Source of the DNA: Gammaproteobacteria bacterium
Lineage (GTDB): Bacteria; Pseudomonadota; Gammaproteobacteria; Pseudomonadales; Azotimanducaceae
Assembly: GCA_021773555.1 (NCBI GenBank)
Contig: JAJFKA010000004.1
Span: 1 to 41,814 of the forward strand
Direction of reading: 5' to 3'
Length of the DNA stretch: 41,814 nucleotides
The position numbers and the translations under genes were made by a program. The notes under the pieces are model-generated. The model searched no databases. It saw only the letters and a program-made list of their open reading frames with translations, and was not told the DNA's origin. Shown here in pieces: positions 16,914 to 28,580 of the stretch (within the stretch, counting starts at the first letter, position 1; each line of letters begins with the position of its first letter).

Positions 16914-17580
16914 GATAAAAACTGTAGACCTCGGCAAGACTGTACAGACCTCTGAAGGTCAACTGACCATCTTGAAAGGGATTAACCTGGAAATCAAGAA
17001 ATCGGAATCGGTTGCGATTGTTGGCGCCTCAGGTTCTGGCAAGACCACGCTGCTGAGCTTGCTGGCCGGTCTCGATACACCCACCCGCGGTCAGATTTTT
17101 CTGGGTGACCATGAACTTAACGATCTTGATGAGGAGCAGCGAGCCCGCGTCAGGGGAGAGATGGTGGGCTTTGTTTTCCAGACGTTTCAGCTATTGAGCA
17201 GCCTGACCGCCATGGAGAATGTGATGTTACCGGCTGAACTTAGAAATGACCCGGATGCGGAAGAGAAAGCCCGTGAGTTGATGCACCGGGTGGGCCTGGG
17301 ACATCGTATTCGACATTATCCTCGACAGCTCTCCGGTGGCGAACAGCAAAGGGTTGCCATTGCGCGCGCCTTTGCCTCCTCGGCCGCTGTGTTGTTCGCT
17401 GATGAACCTACCGGTAATCTGGACACGAAAACCGGAGGCCATATCATTGATCTTATTTTTGACCTGAATGCAGAATTTGGCACAACTCTCGTGCTGGTTA
17501 CCCACGACGCCCATCTGGCGGACCGCTGTGGGCGTTCAATTCTGATCGAGTCCGGCGAACTTGTCGTTGAGGGCGGTTAA
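16912..17580 (+). CDS. ybbA: ABC transporter ATP-binding protein, YbbA/LolD-like
   Basis: A 222-residue ATPase of the MacB/LolD/YbbA group. Walker A (VGASGSGKTT), Q-loop (FVFQTFQLL), signature LSGGEQQRVAIARAF, Walker B (VLFADEPTGNLD) and the switch His (VTHD) are all intact. It pairs with the permease immediately downstream, one base after its stop. In E. coli YbbA-YbbP sits next to tesA in the same arrangement; its transported substrate is not established. The start ATG 16912 is used because homologues begin near MIKTVDLGKTV. Confidence 0.94.
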   Translation: MIKTVDLGKTVQTSEGQLTILKGINLEIKKSESVAIVGASGSGKTTLLSLLAGLDTPTRGQIFLGDHELNDLDEEQRARVRGEMVGFVFQTFQLLSSLTAMENVMLPAELRNDPDAEEKARELMHRVGLGHRIRHYPRQLSGGEQQRVAIARAFASSAAVLFADEPTGNLDTKTGGHIIDLIFDLNAEFGTTLVLVTHDAHLADRCGRSILIESGELVVEGG

Positions 17581-17581
17581 C

Positions 17582-20080
17582 ATGCATTTTACGCTGGCGG
17601 CTAAATTCCTGTGGCGTGACTGGCGAGCAGGAGAACTGACGCTCTTACTTTGGGCACTGATCATTGCGGTCGGCACAGTCACTACGATTACCCTGTTTGT
17701 GGACCGGTTGCAGCAGGCATTGCTCAATGAATCATCAACATTTCTGGCGGCTGATCGTGTCATTGCCAGTTCCGATCCAATCGATCCCGATATTCTCGCC
17801 AGAGCAGAGGCACTTGGATTAAAGCAGGCGCAGACCTTGAGCTTCCTGTCCATGGCCTTTTCTGAAGATCGTGCGCAACTTGCCTCAGTGAAAGCGGTCA
17901 GTGACAGCTATCCGCTGCGGGGGACGCTCATCGTTGCGGACGCAGCTTTTGTCCGGGGTACTCCCATCACGCGGGGGCCTGGACGTGGAGAGGTCTGGAT
18001 GGAGAGCAGGCTGCTACCCTCACTAGGTGTTGAAACCGGCGATTTGGTGGATATCGGCGTCGCCAGTTTCCCGATCGTTAAGGTGCTGGTTAAAGAACCC
18101 GACCGCGGTGGTGGATTTAATAGCGCCGGGCCCAGGGTGCTGATGAACCTTGCCGATGTTGCCGCGACCGAAGTTGTGCAGCCGGGTAGCCGGATCAGTT
18201 ATCGGTATCTATTTGCCGGTGATCCGGACACCCTGGGCGAATTTGAGGACTGGGTAAAACCGAAGCTTGGGCTCGAGGGTCGTATATTCGGTGTTAAGGA
18301 AGGTACGGCAGGTATCGGCAGTGCGCTTGAACGCGCCGAGCGGTTCATGTTGCTGGGGGGGCTGTTGGGTGTAATCCTTGCCGGGGTGGCAATCGCCCTT
18401 GCTGCACAACGCTACGCACTTCGTCACTATGATCATGTGGCGATCCTTAAAACACTGGGCGCGACTCCCGACTCCATTGATTCCATCTTTGTGGTTATGT
18501 TTGTTTTGCTGGGTACGCTGGCGACCATGTTAGGTAGCGGGATCGGCTATTTCGCACAGACTGCGGCCGTGCAGATCCTGGCACCGTTGATTCCCATCGA
18601 ACTTCCCGCACCTGGCATGCAGCCTGTCTGGCTTGGTATGGTCACCGGATTTATCTGTTTGTTGTCCTTCGCTTTGCCACCTTTATTAAAACTCAGGAAA
18701 ACGGATCCGGTCAGGGTGATTCGTCGCGAAATCGGCGATGCGTCGATTGCAGATCGGTCCACCTACCTGTTCGCGATAGTTGGCACCATTGGTCTAATGT
18801 GGTGGTACAGCCAGGATCTGTGGCTCACCACATTAGTTTTCACCGGCGGTGTTGTCGCCATTCTCGCATTGTCGATTGTGGCCTATTTTCTGTTGCGCTC
18901 GGGGCGTATTGTCGGCATGCAGGCTGGTAGTGCCTGGCGCCTTGCGCTGGCAGGAATGCAGAGGCGCGGTCGCGAAAACACTATGCAGATTCTGATATTT
19001 GGTCTGTCTATCATGTTGTTACTGATACTGTATCTTGTTCGCACAGCGCTGATCGAGGAATGGCAGGCACAGATCCCGGTGGATGCTCCAAATCATTTCG
19101 CGATTAATATTTCGCCTGAAGACACAGGACCGATCAGAGCCTTGTTTGCAGAAAACAACATAGCGTCGCAGCCGCTCTACCCCATGATCCGGGGCAGGAT
19201 CACGCAGGTTAATGATGAGCTTGCCAGGGAGCGCGACAAACGCCGGGAACAGACAACCGGCGACTCAGGTCCAGGCGCGAGTTCCGGGCGCAACCTGACC
19301 TGGTCTGCGACCTTGCCAGACGATAATCGCGTTATCGCCGGTAAATGGTGGTCGAGCGAACATACCGGCGAGGCGCAGGTATCGCTCGAGGAAGATCTTG
19401 CCCGCTCAAATCGACTCAAGGTTGGCGACCGACTGATATTCAGTATTCAGGGCAGGGAGCTTATCGCCCAGGTTGGCAGTATCCGTACCGTTGCGTGGGA
19501 TAATATGCGGCCGAATTTCTATATAATTTTCTCACCCGGTGCACTGGATGACTTTCCGTCCACCTACATGACAAGCTTCTACCTTGAGAAAGACCAGAAG
19601 CTGTTCCTCAACGAATTACTGAGCCGTTACCCGACGATGACGGTGTTGGAGGTAGATGCATTAATTGAGCAGATCCAGACAATCATCAGCCAGGTAACAC
19701 TCGCGATTGAACTGATTCTGGGGCTTATCATGATTGCGGGCAGCCTGGTTCTACTGGCCAGTATCCAGGCGAGCATGGACGAACGATTCAAGCAGCATGC
19801 GATATTGCGAACCCTGGGTGCGGGGCGAAAACTTGTCCTTGGCAGTCTGGCAATCGAGTTCTGTGCGCTGGGATTTTTCGCTGGTGTGCTCGCTGCGATT
19901 GGTTCTGAAATCACCGTTTATGCACTGGAAACCGAAATATTCCAGCTGGATTACCACGTGAATCCCGTTGTCTGGATCATGGGACCTGTCGTTGGCACTG
20001 TGCTAATCGGTGCACTGGGAACAATTGCGACCCGAAAAGTCGTCAACACGTCACCAACCACGGTACTAAGAGGTCTTTAG
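17582..20080 (+). CDS. ybbP: ABC transporter permease, YbbP-like (FtsX/MacB-type)
   Basis: An 832-residue permease with two FtsX-like domains. Hydrophobic helices are visible at about 22-45, then three near 255-380, a middle pair near 395-450, one near 475-500, and three at the C-terminus (about 705-825). Large periplasmic MacB-like core regions separate them, one with Ser/Gly/Arg-rich sequence about residues 550-585. ATG at 17582 is one base after the ybbA stop, so the two are coupled. The stop is 2 bp from that of the convergent deacetylase gene. Length is comparable to YbbP (about 800). Confidence 0.93.
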   Translation: MHFTLAAKFLWRDWRAGELTLLLWALIIAVGTVTTITLFVDRLQQALLNESSTFLAADRVIASSDPIDPDILARAEALGLKQAQTLSFLSMAFSEDRAQLASVKAVSDSYPLRGTLIVADAAFVRGTPITRGPGRGEVWMESRLLPSLGVETGDLVDIGVASFPIVKVLVKEPDRGGGFNSAGPRVLMNLADVAATEVVQPGSRISYRYLFAGDPDTLGEFEDWVKPKLGLEGRIFGVKEGTAGIGSALERAERFMLLGGLLGVILAGVAIALAAQRYALRHYDHVAILKTLGATPDSIDSIFVVMFVLLGTLATMLGSGIGYFAQTAAVQILAPLIPIELPAPGMQPVWLGMVTGFICLLSFALPPLLKLRKTDPVRVIRREIGDASIADRSTYLFAIVGTIGLMWWYSQDLWLTTLVFTGGVVAILALSIVAYFLLRSGRIVGMQAGSAWRLALAGMQRRGRENTMQILIFGLSIMLLLILYLVRTALIEEWQAQIPVDAPNHFAINISPEDTGPIRALFAENNIASQPLYPMIRGRITQVNDELARERDKRREQTTGDSGPGASSGRNLTWSATLPDDNRVIAGKWWSSEHTGEAQVSLEEDLARSNRLKVGDRLIFSIQGRELIAQVGSIRTVAWDNMRPNFYIIFSPGALDDFPSTYMTSFYLEKDQKLFLNELLSRYPTMTVLEVDALIEQIQTIISQVTLAIELILGLIMIAGSLVLLASIQASMDERFKQHAILRTLGAGRKLVLGSLAIEFCALGFFAGVLAAIGSEITVYALETEIFQLDYHVNPVVWIMGPVVGTVLIGALGTIATRKVVNTSPTTVLRGL

Positions 20081-20082
20081 AA

Positions 20083-21126
20083 TCAAGGCTCCGGGGGCCA
20101 GCTGCCGTCGTCCCGTTTTCGAATCCATGGATGGGAATACCAGTGGAACCTTTCCCCACTTGCTGAGGGCATCGTGCAATTGTATCGGGACCGACCGACG
20201 GGTAGGTCGGCGATCGGGGAGAAGTGCATCACGTTGTGTGAGTCAATGGATTGGGTCAGCTCACCACCCGGACCGTAACAGGTGATTTTTGCGGGAGGTG
20301 GCCCCCCGTTGGTGAACCTGATGGCCAGGACTGGACGCAATTCGTCCCGCCGTAGCAATGGATCCTCAGACATGACCCTGATCGATAGTGGCAGTGTCAT
20401 GACTTTTGTTCTGAAGGACTCCATATCGGTGTAGTCACCGGCCAGAGGAAATCTTGGTAAAGCGGTAGCCATGGAATCGATCCCAATAGCGCCACTTTGC
20501 TGTCCAAATCCGATCAGATCGAGCTTGCTCACCAGGGTGTGCAATTCATCACTGTACTCTCCGTAGGGGTAAGCAAAAAGTGGAAGCACGTAACCTAACT
20601 CCTGTTGCAGTTGTTCCTGCACATCAAGGATCTCGCTGCGTACGCGTCTGCGCCAGGCGCGCCTGCTTTCGTTGGGCAGTCGTCTGAGCAGGTGTGGATG
20701 CGCTTTAGTATGGTTTGCAATGGTTGCACCGTTCGCGGACATCTCCCGCAACTGATCCCAACTCAAATAATGTCGACTGTCGGTATTGACAAGATCTGTT
20801 GCCACGAAAATTGTAAATGGCAGCCCGCGCTGCTTCAGGCGGGGGTAGGCTTGCTTATAAATACTGATGTATGCATCGTCAAAACTGATTGCGATGGACT
20901 TGTCGGGCAGCGATTCGTCAGCACGAATCCTGGCTACCATGTCGTGCAGCGGTATTACGTTAAAATCGTTGTCAACAAGGTGGTCAAGGTGCGCCTCGAA
21001 CTGAGCGGGTGAAATGCTGGTGATATAGGGTGTTGATTCACTGACATGGTGGTAAAGCAAAACGACGGCGGCCTGGATATGGCAGCCGTGTAGTACAAGC
21101 AAAGTGGCTGTAATTATTCTGATCAT
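20083..21126 (-). CDS. exported polysaccharide deacetylase (PgaB-like N-terminal fold)
   Basis: A 347-residue protein with a signal peptide (ends near HIQA, residue 19) and a CE4/NodB deacetylase domain (about 75-230). The catalytic Asp-Asp is in ISFDDAY, and the metal-binding HxxxH is in NHTKAHPHL. Residues about 235-347 form an unrecognised extension rich in Pro and Gly. The domain start VVLLYHHVSE..TPYITSISPAQFE resembles PgaB/IcaB, which deacetylate poly-N-acetylglucosamine in the periplasm. No pga synthesis genes are next to it, so the substrate is unknown. Divergent from ttcA with an 84-bp gap. Confidence 0.88.
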   Translation of the reverse strand: MIRIITATLLVLHGCHIQAAVVLLYHHVSESTPYITSISPAQFEAHLDHLVDNDFNVIPLHDMVARIRADESLPDKSIAISFDDAYISIYKQAYPRLKQRGLPFTIFVATDLVNTDSRHYLSWDQLREMSANGATIANHTKAHPHLLRRLPNESRRAWRRRVRSEILDVQEQLQQELGYVLPLFAYPYGEYSDELHTLVSKLDLIGFGQQSGAIGIDSMATALPRFPLAGDYTDMESFRTKVMTLPLSIRVMSEDPLLRRDELRPVLAIRFTNGGPPPAKITCYGPGGELTQSIDSHNVMHFSPIADLPVGRSRYNCTMPSASGERFHWYSHPWIRKRDDGSWPPEP

Positions 21127-21210
21127 GGAATGTTTGATAAATTATCCTGTAATTGGTTCGTCAATAGTTGCCGTGTAAGATGACGGTCTCACGAGTAATC
21201 GGATATTACG

Positions 21211-22179
21211 TTGACACAATCATCTGAATTATATGCCAAGGACGCTCAGCCGAAAGGCAATGCTCCCGGTACTTCCCCCGTTAAGGTCGTTGTCCCGAGT
21301 CGTGACGCAGGGCAGAGCGAAGTACTTGCCTCCAGGTCCGGTAATGCGGGCTTCAAACGCGAGGCGTCTCCAAAGCAGAGCAGGGAAATCATCAAGCTGC
21401 ACAAAAAGCTGAAACGGGAAGCGGGTAAGGCCATTGCAGACTTTAACATGATCGAGGAGGGTGATCGTGTCATGGTTTGTGTTTCTGGTGGTAAAGATTC
21501 ACTAACGATGCTTGATATCCTGTTGGGTTTAAAACGACATGCACCTATAAATTTTGATCTGGTCGCCATTAATCTGGACCAGAAACAGCCTGGTTTTCCC
21601 GGGGGAGTGCTTCCGGCTTATTTCGAGGACCTGGAAGTGGACTACACAATTCTTGAGGAAGATACTTATTCGCTGGTCACGTCGATGGTGCCCGAGGGGA
21701 AAACCTACTGCGGCTGGTGCTCGAGATTTCGTCGTGGGATTCTCTATAAGTATGCTGCGGCCAACGGATTCAACAAGATCGCGCTCGGACATCATCGCGA
21801 CGACCTGCTGGCGACCCTGTTTCTGAATCTTTTTCACGGTGGAAAGCTGAAGTCCATGCCGCCAAAATTGCTCAGTGATGACGGGCGAAATATTGTGATC
21901 AGACCGCTGGCGTACTGTCGGGAGAAGGATATTGAACGTTACGCGGGGCTCCGGGAAATGCCGATCATTCCCTGTAACCTGTGCGGCTCCCAGAACAACC
22001 TGCAGCGGCAGGTGATTGAGCAGATGTTGAAAGACTGGGATCGGCAACACCCTGGGAGGGTCGAGACAATGTTCAGGGCACTTAACAATGTCGTTCCGTC
22101 CCACCTTGCAGATACGAAATTACATGACTTTGCCGGACTCAGGATTACCCCGGGACTCGATGTGGTCAATCTGGACTGA
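21211..22179 (+). CDS. ttcA: tRNA 2-thiocytidine(32) synthetase TtcA
   Basis: A 322-residue PP-loop tRNA-modifying enzyme that thiolates C32. PP-loop SGGKDS, the CxxC pairs CGWC and CNLC (Fe-S ligands), and the family stretch [19 protein letters not shown] are visible. The first about 50 residues are Pro/Ser/Lys-rich and not part of the family core. The chosen TTG start at 21211 is uncertain, with only weak CGGAT upstream. Its 3' end overlaps the convergent hybrid kinase by 14 bp. Confidence 0.94.
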   Translation: MTQSSELYAKDAQPKGNAPGTSPVKVVVPSRDAGQSEVLASRSGNAGFKREASPKQSREIIKLHKKLKREAGKAIADFNMIEEGDRVMVCVSGGKDSLTMLDILLGLKRHAPINFDLVAINLDQKQPGFPGGVLPAYFEDLEVDYTILEEDTYSLVTSMVPEGKTYCGWCSRFRRGILYKYAAANGFNKIALGHHRDDLLATLFLNLFHGGKLKSMPPKLLSDDGRNIVIRPLAYCREKDIERYAGLREMPIIPCNLCGSQNNLQRQVIEQMLKDWDRQHPGRVETMFRALNNVVPSHLADTKLHDFAGLRITPGLDVVNLD

Positions 22180-25100
22180 CCCGTAACAAGGTTTGTTCGT
22201 GTAGTTCGCCGATCGCGGTAACGAGATTGCCGAGTGCGTTGGAAAATTGAGCCTGTTGCTCCGCGCCTACAACCTCCTGGCTCTTGATTGCATGTTCGAT
22301 AGCCTTTGCGGTTTGCATTAGCTCGAATGCAGCAAAACTACCAGCAACGCCAGCGATGTTGTGCATGAGTCGCTCAGCGCCCTCGAATGAATCTTTAGCG
22401 AGCAAGTCCGCCAGTTCCGTATCCGAGTACTGATAAAGGTCACAGAAAACCTTGGTTAGTTGCATCAACAATTTTTCGTCGCCATCGTGATTGACAAGGG
22501 CCAGACCGAAGTCGATATCACTTATGATTTTGTCTCCGGGGATTTCGCGCCTCGCAATGACAGATTCACTCAGCGAAGCTAACAGCGTCTTTAGTCCATC
22601 AAAATTCACCGGTTTGCTCAGATAGTGATCGAATCCCGCGTGCAGAGCCCGGTTGATTTCGGTATCCAGGACGCTGGCTGACAGGGCGATAACGGGTAGG
22701 TGTTTATGTCGTTCGTCCTCACGAATCCTGGCGATAGCTTGAATGCCGTCCATGATGGGCATTCTGATATCCATCAGTACTGCAAGGTAAACAGATTCTT
22801 CGAGTTTCTGCAGGGCTTCCTGCCCGTTGTTTGCCGTCGTGACTCTGTAACCCGCTTTACAAAGAACCTCTCTGGCCAGTTTCCGACTGACCGGGTTGTC
22901 TTCGACGACCAGTAAATGGTGACTTCCAGCGACCGGGAAATCAGCTGCAGGAATCTGCGCCTGGGTAGCGGGGGCGAAATCGGAGCCTGAAATCACTGTC
23001 ACCATTACCGAGAAACGGAACTCGCTTCCTTCACCGGGAGTGCTGGATACCTCGATTGTTCCACCCATCATGTTTACAAGTCTTTGGCAGATTGCAAGAC
23101 CAAGGCCGGTGCCGCCTGAATTGTGCGCTCCTGGTCCCTGATTGAAGGACTCGAAAATACCGTCCAGATGGGAAGCATCAATCCCGATACCGGTGTCGCG
23201 AACCACAAAATTGAGTGCTTCCAGATTGGGATTCCGGTGCTGAACTTCAACCTCAACCGCCACCGAGCCCCGGTTGGTGGCTCTGAAAGCATTACTGACC
23301 AGATTGATGAGAATCTGACCGATCCGCACGGAATCGCCGAGATAGCGCGTGAGTGTATCGCCGCGCGGCAGGGACAGATGGATTTGCCTTTCCAGCGCTT
23401 CAAGGCGGAACAGGTTTTCGACATCAGTGAACAGGTCTGAAAGTCGGAACGGTGAGTTTTGCAGTTCAAGTCGTCCGGATTCGATTTTTGAAATATCCAG
23501 GATGTCATTAATGACTCGCAACAAGTGGCTGGACGAGCTTTTTATTGTTTCCAGATACTCGCGTTGTGCGGCGCTCAGCGGGGTTTCGAGTGCAAGGTCT
23601 GTAAAGCCAACGATGGCATTCATGGGAGTTCTGATCTCGTGACTCATGGTCGCAAGGAACTGACTTTTCGTCTCAGTCGCAGCCTCAGCGACTCTTTTTG
23701 CCTGTTCAGCGTCTTCGCGGAGTCGGCGTTCGGTGATGTCCACCACCGAGCCTTCCAGATGGTATTCACGAGTTCGCTCATCGTAGACCAAAGTGGCTGA
23801 CAGGGAGACCCAGACATTGGAATTGTCTTTCCTCAGTATCTGTGTTTCGTAGCCGACGATCCGTCCATTTTTGAGGACTTCGCGCTGGATTTCTTCGAAT
23901 ACCTCCGGATCCGTGAATGCATCGGAGATATCAGGCTTCCTTGCGGCCAGATATTCTTCAGGTGAGTTATAACCAAGCAGTTGTGCTCCGGCCGGATTGA
24001 TGGTCTCAATCTGACCCTGTTGATTGACCTCATAGATTCCCTGAATTGCGTTCTGGTAAAGAGATAGATAACGGTCCCGGGATTCGTTTAGTTCTTCGTA
24101 GAGCCGAGCATTTTCAATCGCGATTGCAGATTGGGATGCTAACAGTTTCAAAATGGCGACTCGATCCTGGGAAAATGCATGCGTCGTATGCATATTCTCG
24201 AGATATAGCACACCGACCAGTTGTGATTTGCTTTGAATAGGAACGCAAAGAATTGACTTCGGGCGCTGCTGGATGATGTATTCGTCCTGGGTAAAAATAT
24301 CGTCATGCAGGGCGTCGTTGAGCACCACATCCTCATGGGTTCTCGCTGCATACTGGATAACCGAGATGGGCAGGTTGCTCGCGTCTTCGAGATTAGTGTC
24401 GACTTGCTTGTGTCTCAGTTCCTGCCCCTGGTACCAGGAATTGATTTCGACGATAAATTCATTGTCACGGTTGAGTATCAGACTGGCGCTATCAGCACCG
24501 GCGTTTTCAAGAGAAACCTGCATGAGGCGCTGCAGCAGGTTTTCCAGTACGATTTCTCCGGCGATTACCTGCGATGCTTTTATAACTGTACCCAGATCCA
24601 GGATATTACCGGAAGAATTGAAGCGCTCCGCCAAAAAATCGTTCGCCATCGAAAACGGACGCTGTGCGGGTTCGAGTTGGCCGAGCTCAGCAAATTCATC
24701 TCTGATCCACCCCACCTTTGTGGTCGCCCCCCAGCGTTGATAATGGGTATTTGCTCGTTGCAGATAAAAGAGTGCGAGGTCACGCTGACCGTTTTCCAGG
24801 TGGAACCTGCCTGCTAATTCGTTGCAAAAAGCTTGTTCTTTCAGAAATTTTGCGTTGTCAGCGGCTTGTATCGCGCGCTCGTAGAAGTCTCTCGCGAGGG
24901 TCTTGTTACCATGGTGTCTGGCACGTTCTGCTTTAACAAGGAAATAGCCGTGAAGTATGTTATCCGGTGCATGGTGAGACCATTTTCGTAGCAACCTGAG
25001 GTTGCGTCGAAGCCGCAGCCTCAGGATCAGCCCCCTTTGGTAGGAGACCTTGTTCAGGGATCTGATACAGGCAAGACTTTCGTAGATTGTAAAAAAACCG

Positions 25101-28100
25101 ATGGCAGGTGAAGAAGCGATTGAGATGAGTGTACGCCGTGCCTCACTCGCAAACTCAAGCGCGAGGTCATGTCTGCCAAACAGCATGGCGATGAACAGTT
25201 TCAGAGTATAAAGGTTGGCAAGGCTGGTTTCCTCACCCCTGGAATGCTGGCGTTGCAGGAGGCTACGTTCACTATAAACGGATCCTTCAATCAACCAGGG
25301 AGTTCTGCTCGGAGTGGTCAGGTTAAGGACAGCCTGATGATAGATGGAACCCATTCGCAGCATCGGTGTCTGGTTGAACTCCGCGGCCAGCTTATTGTTG
25401 TATGACAATTTGTTGGCGAGGCTATTCAATTCCTGTCCCAAAACGAATGCGTTGGCGCAAGCGGTTACTCCGGCGATCAGGGCGAATTCGATGTCGCCTG
25501 TTTCCATGCCCAGACGTTGTGCGTCGGCGAGTGGCTGCAGTGTTGTTTTAAGGTGATGTTTCCAGGGGAAGATAAAAATGTTGACGAGGGTCGTGGCCCG
25601 GCAATGGATTCCGGGATTGGATTCGTCCAGCTTGGCGAGCGCCAGCTTACCCAAATTGTTCGCGAAATCGATCGTGCCGAGATAGGTGACCAACAGAGAA
25701 CCAAACATTGGGTAAGCGAAGGATGACTCGGGCGCCATACCGTGACGCAGGGACAGTTCCGTCATCTTGAGAATGTACAAAGGTGTTGCGGGACTACCTG
25801 AGAGATATCCTGCCTGACAGAGGTCCATAAGCAGGCGCATGGCGATTAGTGATGGCTTGTCCGCCATGGTCAGATCAGGATGCAGAGTCTGTTTTTTTAC
25901 CCGGCTCGTCTGCAATAGGAGTTTCGTCAGCAACACGATGCTCGAAAAATCAATTCGCTTTGAGATCCTGATTCCAAGATCTTCCAAAACCTTGTGGCCG
26001 AGTGCCACTGCACTTTCCAAATCATCGGAGGTAATCAGGCTTCGTATTTTGATTTCGTAGGCTCGCGCTTTGTCGAGCGGGGTTCGCGCGTGGATTTCCA
26101 CGGCCTCGACAAGCAGGCTAAGCTGCAAGGAATCGCCACACAAATAGGCCGATTCAGTTGCCTGTAAGTGTAAATTCAGGCCCAGATCATACTGTTGCCA
26201 TATGTGCTGTCCGTACAGGGCAATAGCGGTTCGAAAGTACTTGAACGAAGCCTGAAAAGCGGCAGCATCTCGGGCTCGTTTGCCAGCGGACAGATTGAGT
26301 TCCGCAAGCCTGTTACGGTCAATTCCTGTATGTTCAGGAGACTCAAAGCTGGAATTTAACTGGTTTACTACTTCAAACACGTTGTAGGCGAGGGGATCGG
26401 TTTCCAGGAGGGCCAGGCCCAGTTTCTCGTGGATCAATCGTCGTTTTGCCGCAGGAAGCAGTCCATAGGCAGCTTGCTGGATGCGCTCGTGCGCAAATCG
26501 ATAGCGTGCACGTTTCGAGTCTTGCCGGTCGTCGTGAACGTGTAGCAGGTAGCCCAGGCTGACCGCCTCAGCTGCAATCTGTGCCAGCTCAAAGTATGAG
26601 TTGTCGGTGGCAGCCTGCAGTGGGTCCAGATCGAACTCAAAACCCATACACGAGGCGATCTGAAGCAGGTGTACCAGGCGGGTATCAAGATGTTGGATTC
26701 GATCGCCGAGCAGCAGGCTGACATTGTCGGAAGGGGGTTCATTTGCTATCGCGGCCAGGTCCCAACGCCACTCTCGATGCTGGCGATCGAAGGACAAGAG
26801 TTCGCGACGGTGGAGCGCTGTCAGGAACTCTTTTACTGCAAGCGGGTTACCGCTGCTTTTTGAATAGACTATCTGGGCCAGTGGATAGACTTCCTCCGCG
26901 GGTTGGAAAAAGGTTTCGGAAATAAGCGCGGCAACTCCCGCCCTGGAAAGATTTTCCAGTCTGATAAGCTTTATGTTCGGGTTGGATTCAATAATTCTGG
27001 TCACGGACACCCGGGTCTCGTGGTCCCGTTCGAGTTCCTGGGTTCGGTATGCGCCAAGCATGAGTACGTTCGTAAACCGGTTTTCCCGGAACACCCCATC
27101 GAGGATTTCAATCGACGCACTGTCAATCCATTGAATGTTGTCCAGACAGAGCACGAGTGGACCCTGGGATTGATGTGCGGCAGCAACCAGGCCGGCAACG
27201 CCGTTTACGAGGCGTCTCTTTGTTTCTCTGGGAGTGAGATCAACCTGTTTGTGTTCCGTCACGATGAGTCGATCAAGAATCGGTACCAGACTCACCAACA
27301 ATGCTTCGCAGTCCACGAGGTTGACACGTATCCGGTCACGGATGCTGCTGTAGTCCGGACGAATCAGAAGTTGTTTGATGAGGTCTGTGAGCGCGATGCT
27401 GAGTCCGGCATAAGGAATGCCAATACTGGCAGGATTGCAGCTACCGGTTGCCACGATACCACCGGCGGCAACCACATGTTTTTCCAGTTCACTGATGAGC
27501 GAGGATTTTCCGACGCCTGCTTCACCGATACAAACGACTGTCTCGACGCCACCCCCGGCACAAAATGTTAGTGAAGACTCAAGTTGAGTGAGGGCGTCTT
27601 CGCGCTCGATGAGTTTTTCTGAAACGTTGAGTTGTTCGGCAACATCATCCAGCGCCACGGTAAAATCCAGCGCTTTTGCCTGCTGATCTCCGCCAGCCTG
27701 CAACTCGGCAACCCGGTTCAGATCCTTCACTATTGAGAATGCACTCTGATAGCGATCCTCGGGCGTCTTCGAAAGTAGTTTCATGGTGATTCGAGACAGT
27801 GCCTTCGGGACGGTGGGATTTAACTCGTGTGGACGAACAGGTTGCCTGGCTATGTGACTATGGACCAGTTCGAGAGGATCATTGCCTTCAAACGGCGGGT
27901 GACCGGTGCTCAGGTGATAGAGGGTTGCGCCCAGCCCGTAAAAATCAGCACGATAGTCTACGCTTCGATTCATCCGATTGGTTTGTTCCGGCGCGAGGTA
28001 GGGCAGGCTGCCTTCGAGGTTCAAACCTGCCGGAAATTCCAGGCGAGGGAGAGCGTAGCCAAAGTTTCTGAGTTTTATGGTTGAGTCAACCGAGTCAAAA

Positions 28101-28519
28101 AGGATGCTTGAAGGATTGATATTATTATGACTGATGCCTTTTGCATGTATGCAATCCAGCGCCATGGCTGTTGACGTGGCGATGCTGACAACCCTCTTAA
28201 AATCAATCTGGTTGGCATCGAGTTGGGCATGATTGATTAATTCGACCACGGGTAAGCCTTCAGATTGCTTATAGATCAGGATGGGTGAACCGTTATGCTC
28301 GATTAAGTCGACCGGACTGAGGACATATTCGGAATCCAGCAAGCCGAGTAATTCGAATTCCTGCCGGAACCATTCAACTTCATCGGGTGAGTTCGACCCC
28401 GGTCGAAGCTGGCGTAATTGGACTTTGAGTCCGTCACGTGATCTTGTTGCGGAGTACAGCAGGTATTTTGAACGTTGTTCAGTGATTTGCAGGTTGTTGT
28501 AACCTGGTACCGAAATCAT
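22166..28519 (-). CDS. giant hybrid sensor kinase: pseudokinase - AAA ATPase - TPR-like - GAF - PAS - HisKA - HATPase - REC - HPt
   Basis: A 2117-residue cytosolic protein; no clear membrane segment seen. Kinase-like fold 1-275; ATPase module about 305-600 with Walker A at 332-340 and Walker B ending Asp460; helical repeats about 690-1290 (MalT/TPR-like); GAF about 1320-1475; PAS about 1483-1600; HisKA with phospho-His1627; HATPase about 1730-1840 (Asn1743); receiver with Asp1917; HPt with His2053. The layout matches the known trifunctional kinase/ATPase/histidine-kinase family. In the N-terminal kinase the expected catalytic Lys is Arg36, HRD-Asp is Asn133, the following Asn is Ser138, and DFG-Asp is Asn152, so it is probably inactive. 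Translated 61 bp after the response regulator gene and likely signals to it through HPt. Confidence 0.92.
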   Translation of the reverse strand: MISVPGYNNLQITEQRSKYLLYSATRSRDGLKVQLRQLRPGSNSPDEVEWFRQEFELLGLLDSEYVLSPVDLIEHNGSPILIYKQSEGLPVVELINHAQLDANQIDFKRVVSIATSTAMALDCIHAKGISHNNINPSSILFDSVDSTIKLRNFGYALPRLEFPAGLNLEGSLPYLAPEQTNRMNRSVDYRADFYGLGATLYHLSTGHPPFEGNDPLELVHSHIARQPVRPHELNPTVPKALSRITMKLLSKTPEDRYQSAFSIVKDLNRVAELQAGGDQQAKALDFTVALDDVAEQLNVSEKLIEREDALTQLESSLTFCAGGGVETVVCIGEAGVGKSSLISELEKHVVAAGGIVATGSCNPASIGIPYAGLSIALTDLIKQLLIRPDYSSIRDRIRVNLVDCEALLVSLVPILDRLIVTEHKQVDLTPRETKRRLVNGVAGLVAAAHQSQGPLVLCLDNIQWIDSASIEILDGVFRENRFTNVLMLGAYRTQELERDHETRVSVTRIIESNPNIKLIRLENLSRAGVAALISETFFQPAEEVYPLAQIVYSKSSGNPLAVKEFLTALHRRELLSFDRQHREWRWDLAAIANEPPSDNVSLLLGDRIQHLDTRLVHLLQIASCMGFEFDLDPLQAATDNSYFELAQIAAEAVSLGYLLHVHDDRQDSKRARYRFAHERIQQAAYGLLPAAKRRLIHEKLGLALLETDPLAYNVFEVVNQLNSSFESPEHTGIDRNRLAELNLSAGKRARDAAAFQASFKYFRTAIALYGQHIWQQYDLGLNLHLQATESAYLCGDSLQLSLLVEAVEIHARTPLDKARAYEIKIRSLITSDDLESAVALGHKVLEDLGIRISKRIDFSSIVLLTKLLLQTSRVKKQTLHPDLTMADKPSLIAMRLLMDLCQAGYLSGSPATPLYILKMTELSLRHGMAPESSFAYPMFGSLLVTYLGTIDFANNLGKLALAKLDESNPGIHCRATTLVNIFIFPWKHHLKTTLQPLADAQRLGMETGDIEFALIAGVTACANAFVLGQELNSLANKLSYNNKLAAEFNQTPMLRMGSIYHQAVLNLTTPSRTPWLIEGSVYSERSLLQRQHSRGEETSLANLYTLKLFIAMLFGRHDLALEFASEARRTLISIASSPAIGFFTIYESLACIRSLNKVSYQRGLILRLRLRRNLRLLRKWSHHAPDNILHGYFLVKAERARHHGNKTLARDFYERAIQAADNAKFLKEQAFCNELAGRFHLENGQRDLALFYLQRANTHYQRWGATTKVGWIRDEFAELGQLEPAQRPFSMANDFLAERFNSSGNILDLGTVIKASQVIAGEIVLENLLQRLMQVSLENAGADSASLILNRDNEFIVEINSWYQGQELRHKQVDTNLEDASNLPISVIQYAARTHEDVVLNDALHDDIFTQDEYIIQQRPKSILCVPIQSKSQLVGVLYLENMHTTHAFSQDRVAILKLLASQSAIAIENARLYEELNESRDRYLSLYQNAIQGIYEVNQQGQIETINPAGAQLLGYNSPEEYLAARKPDISDAFTDPEVFEEIQREVLKNGRIVGYETQILRKDNSNVWVSLSATLVYDERTREYHLEGSVVDITERRLREDAEQAKRVAEAATETKSQFLATMSHEIRTPMNAIVGFTDLALETPLSAAQREYLETIKSSSSHLLRVINDILDISKIESGRLELQNSPFRLSDLFTDVENLFRLEALERQIHLSLPRGDTLTRYLGDSVRIGQILINLVSNAFRATNRGSVAVEVEVQHRNPNLEALNFVVRDTGIGIDASHLDGIFESFNQGPGAHNSGGTGLGLAICQRLVNMMGGTIEVSSTPGEGSEFRFSVMVTVISGSDFAPATQAQIPAADFPVAGSHHLLVVEDNPVSRKLAREVLCKAGYRVTTANNGQEALQKLEESVYLAVLMDIRMPIMDGIQAIARIREDERHKHLPVIALSASVLDTEINRALHAGFDHYLSKPVNFDGLKTLLASLSESVIARREIPGDKIISDIDFGLALVNHDGDEKLLMQLTKVFCDLYQYSDTELADLLAKDSFEGAERLMHNIAGVAGSFAAFELMQTAKAIEHAIKSQEVVGAEQQAQFSNALGNLVTAIGELHEQTLLRVSPD

Positions 28520-28580
28520 TCAATGTGTCCTGTTGGGCGTGGCATCATCATACGCCATCGCACGAATCACAGACATGCTG

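Noticed and set aside
26903-27571. 222-residue plus-strand frame inside the giant hybrid kinase gene
   Set aside because: Antisense to the ATPase domain of a well-supported protein; no recognisable motif.
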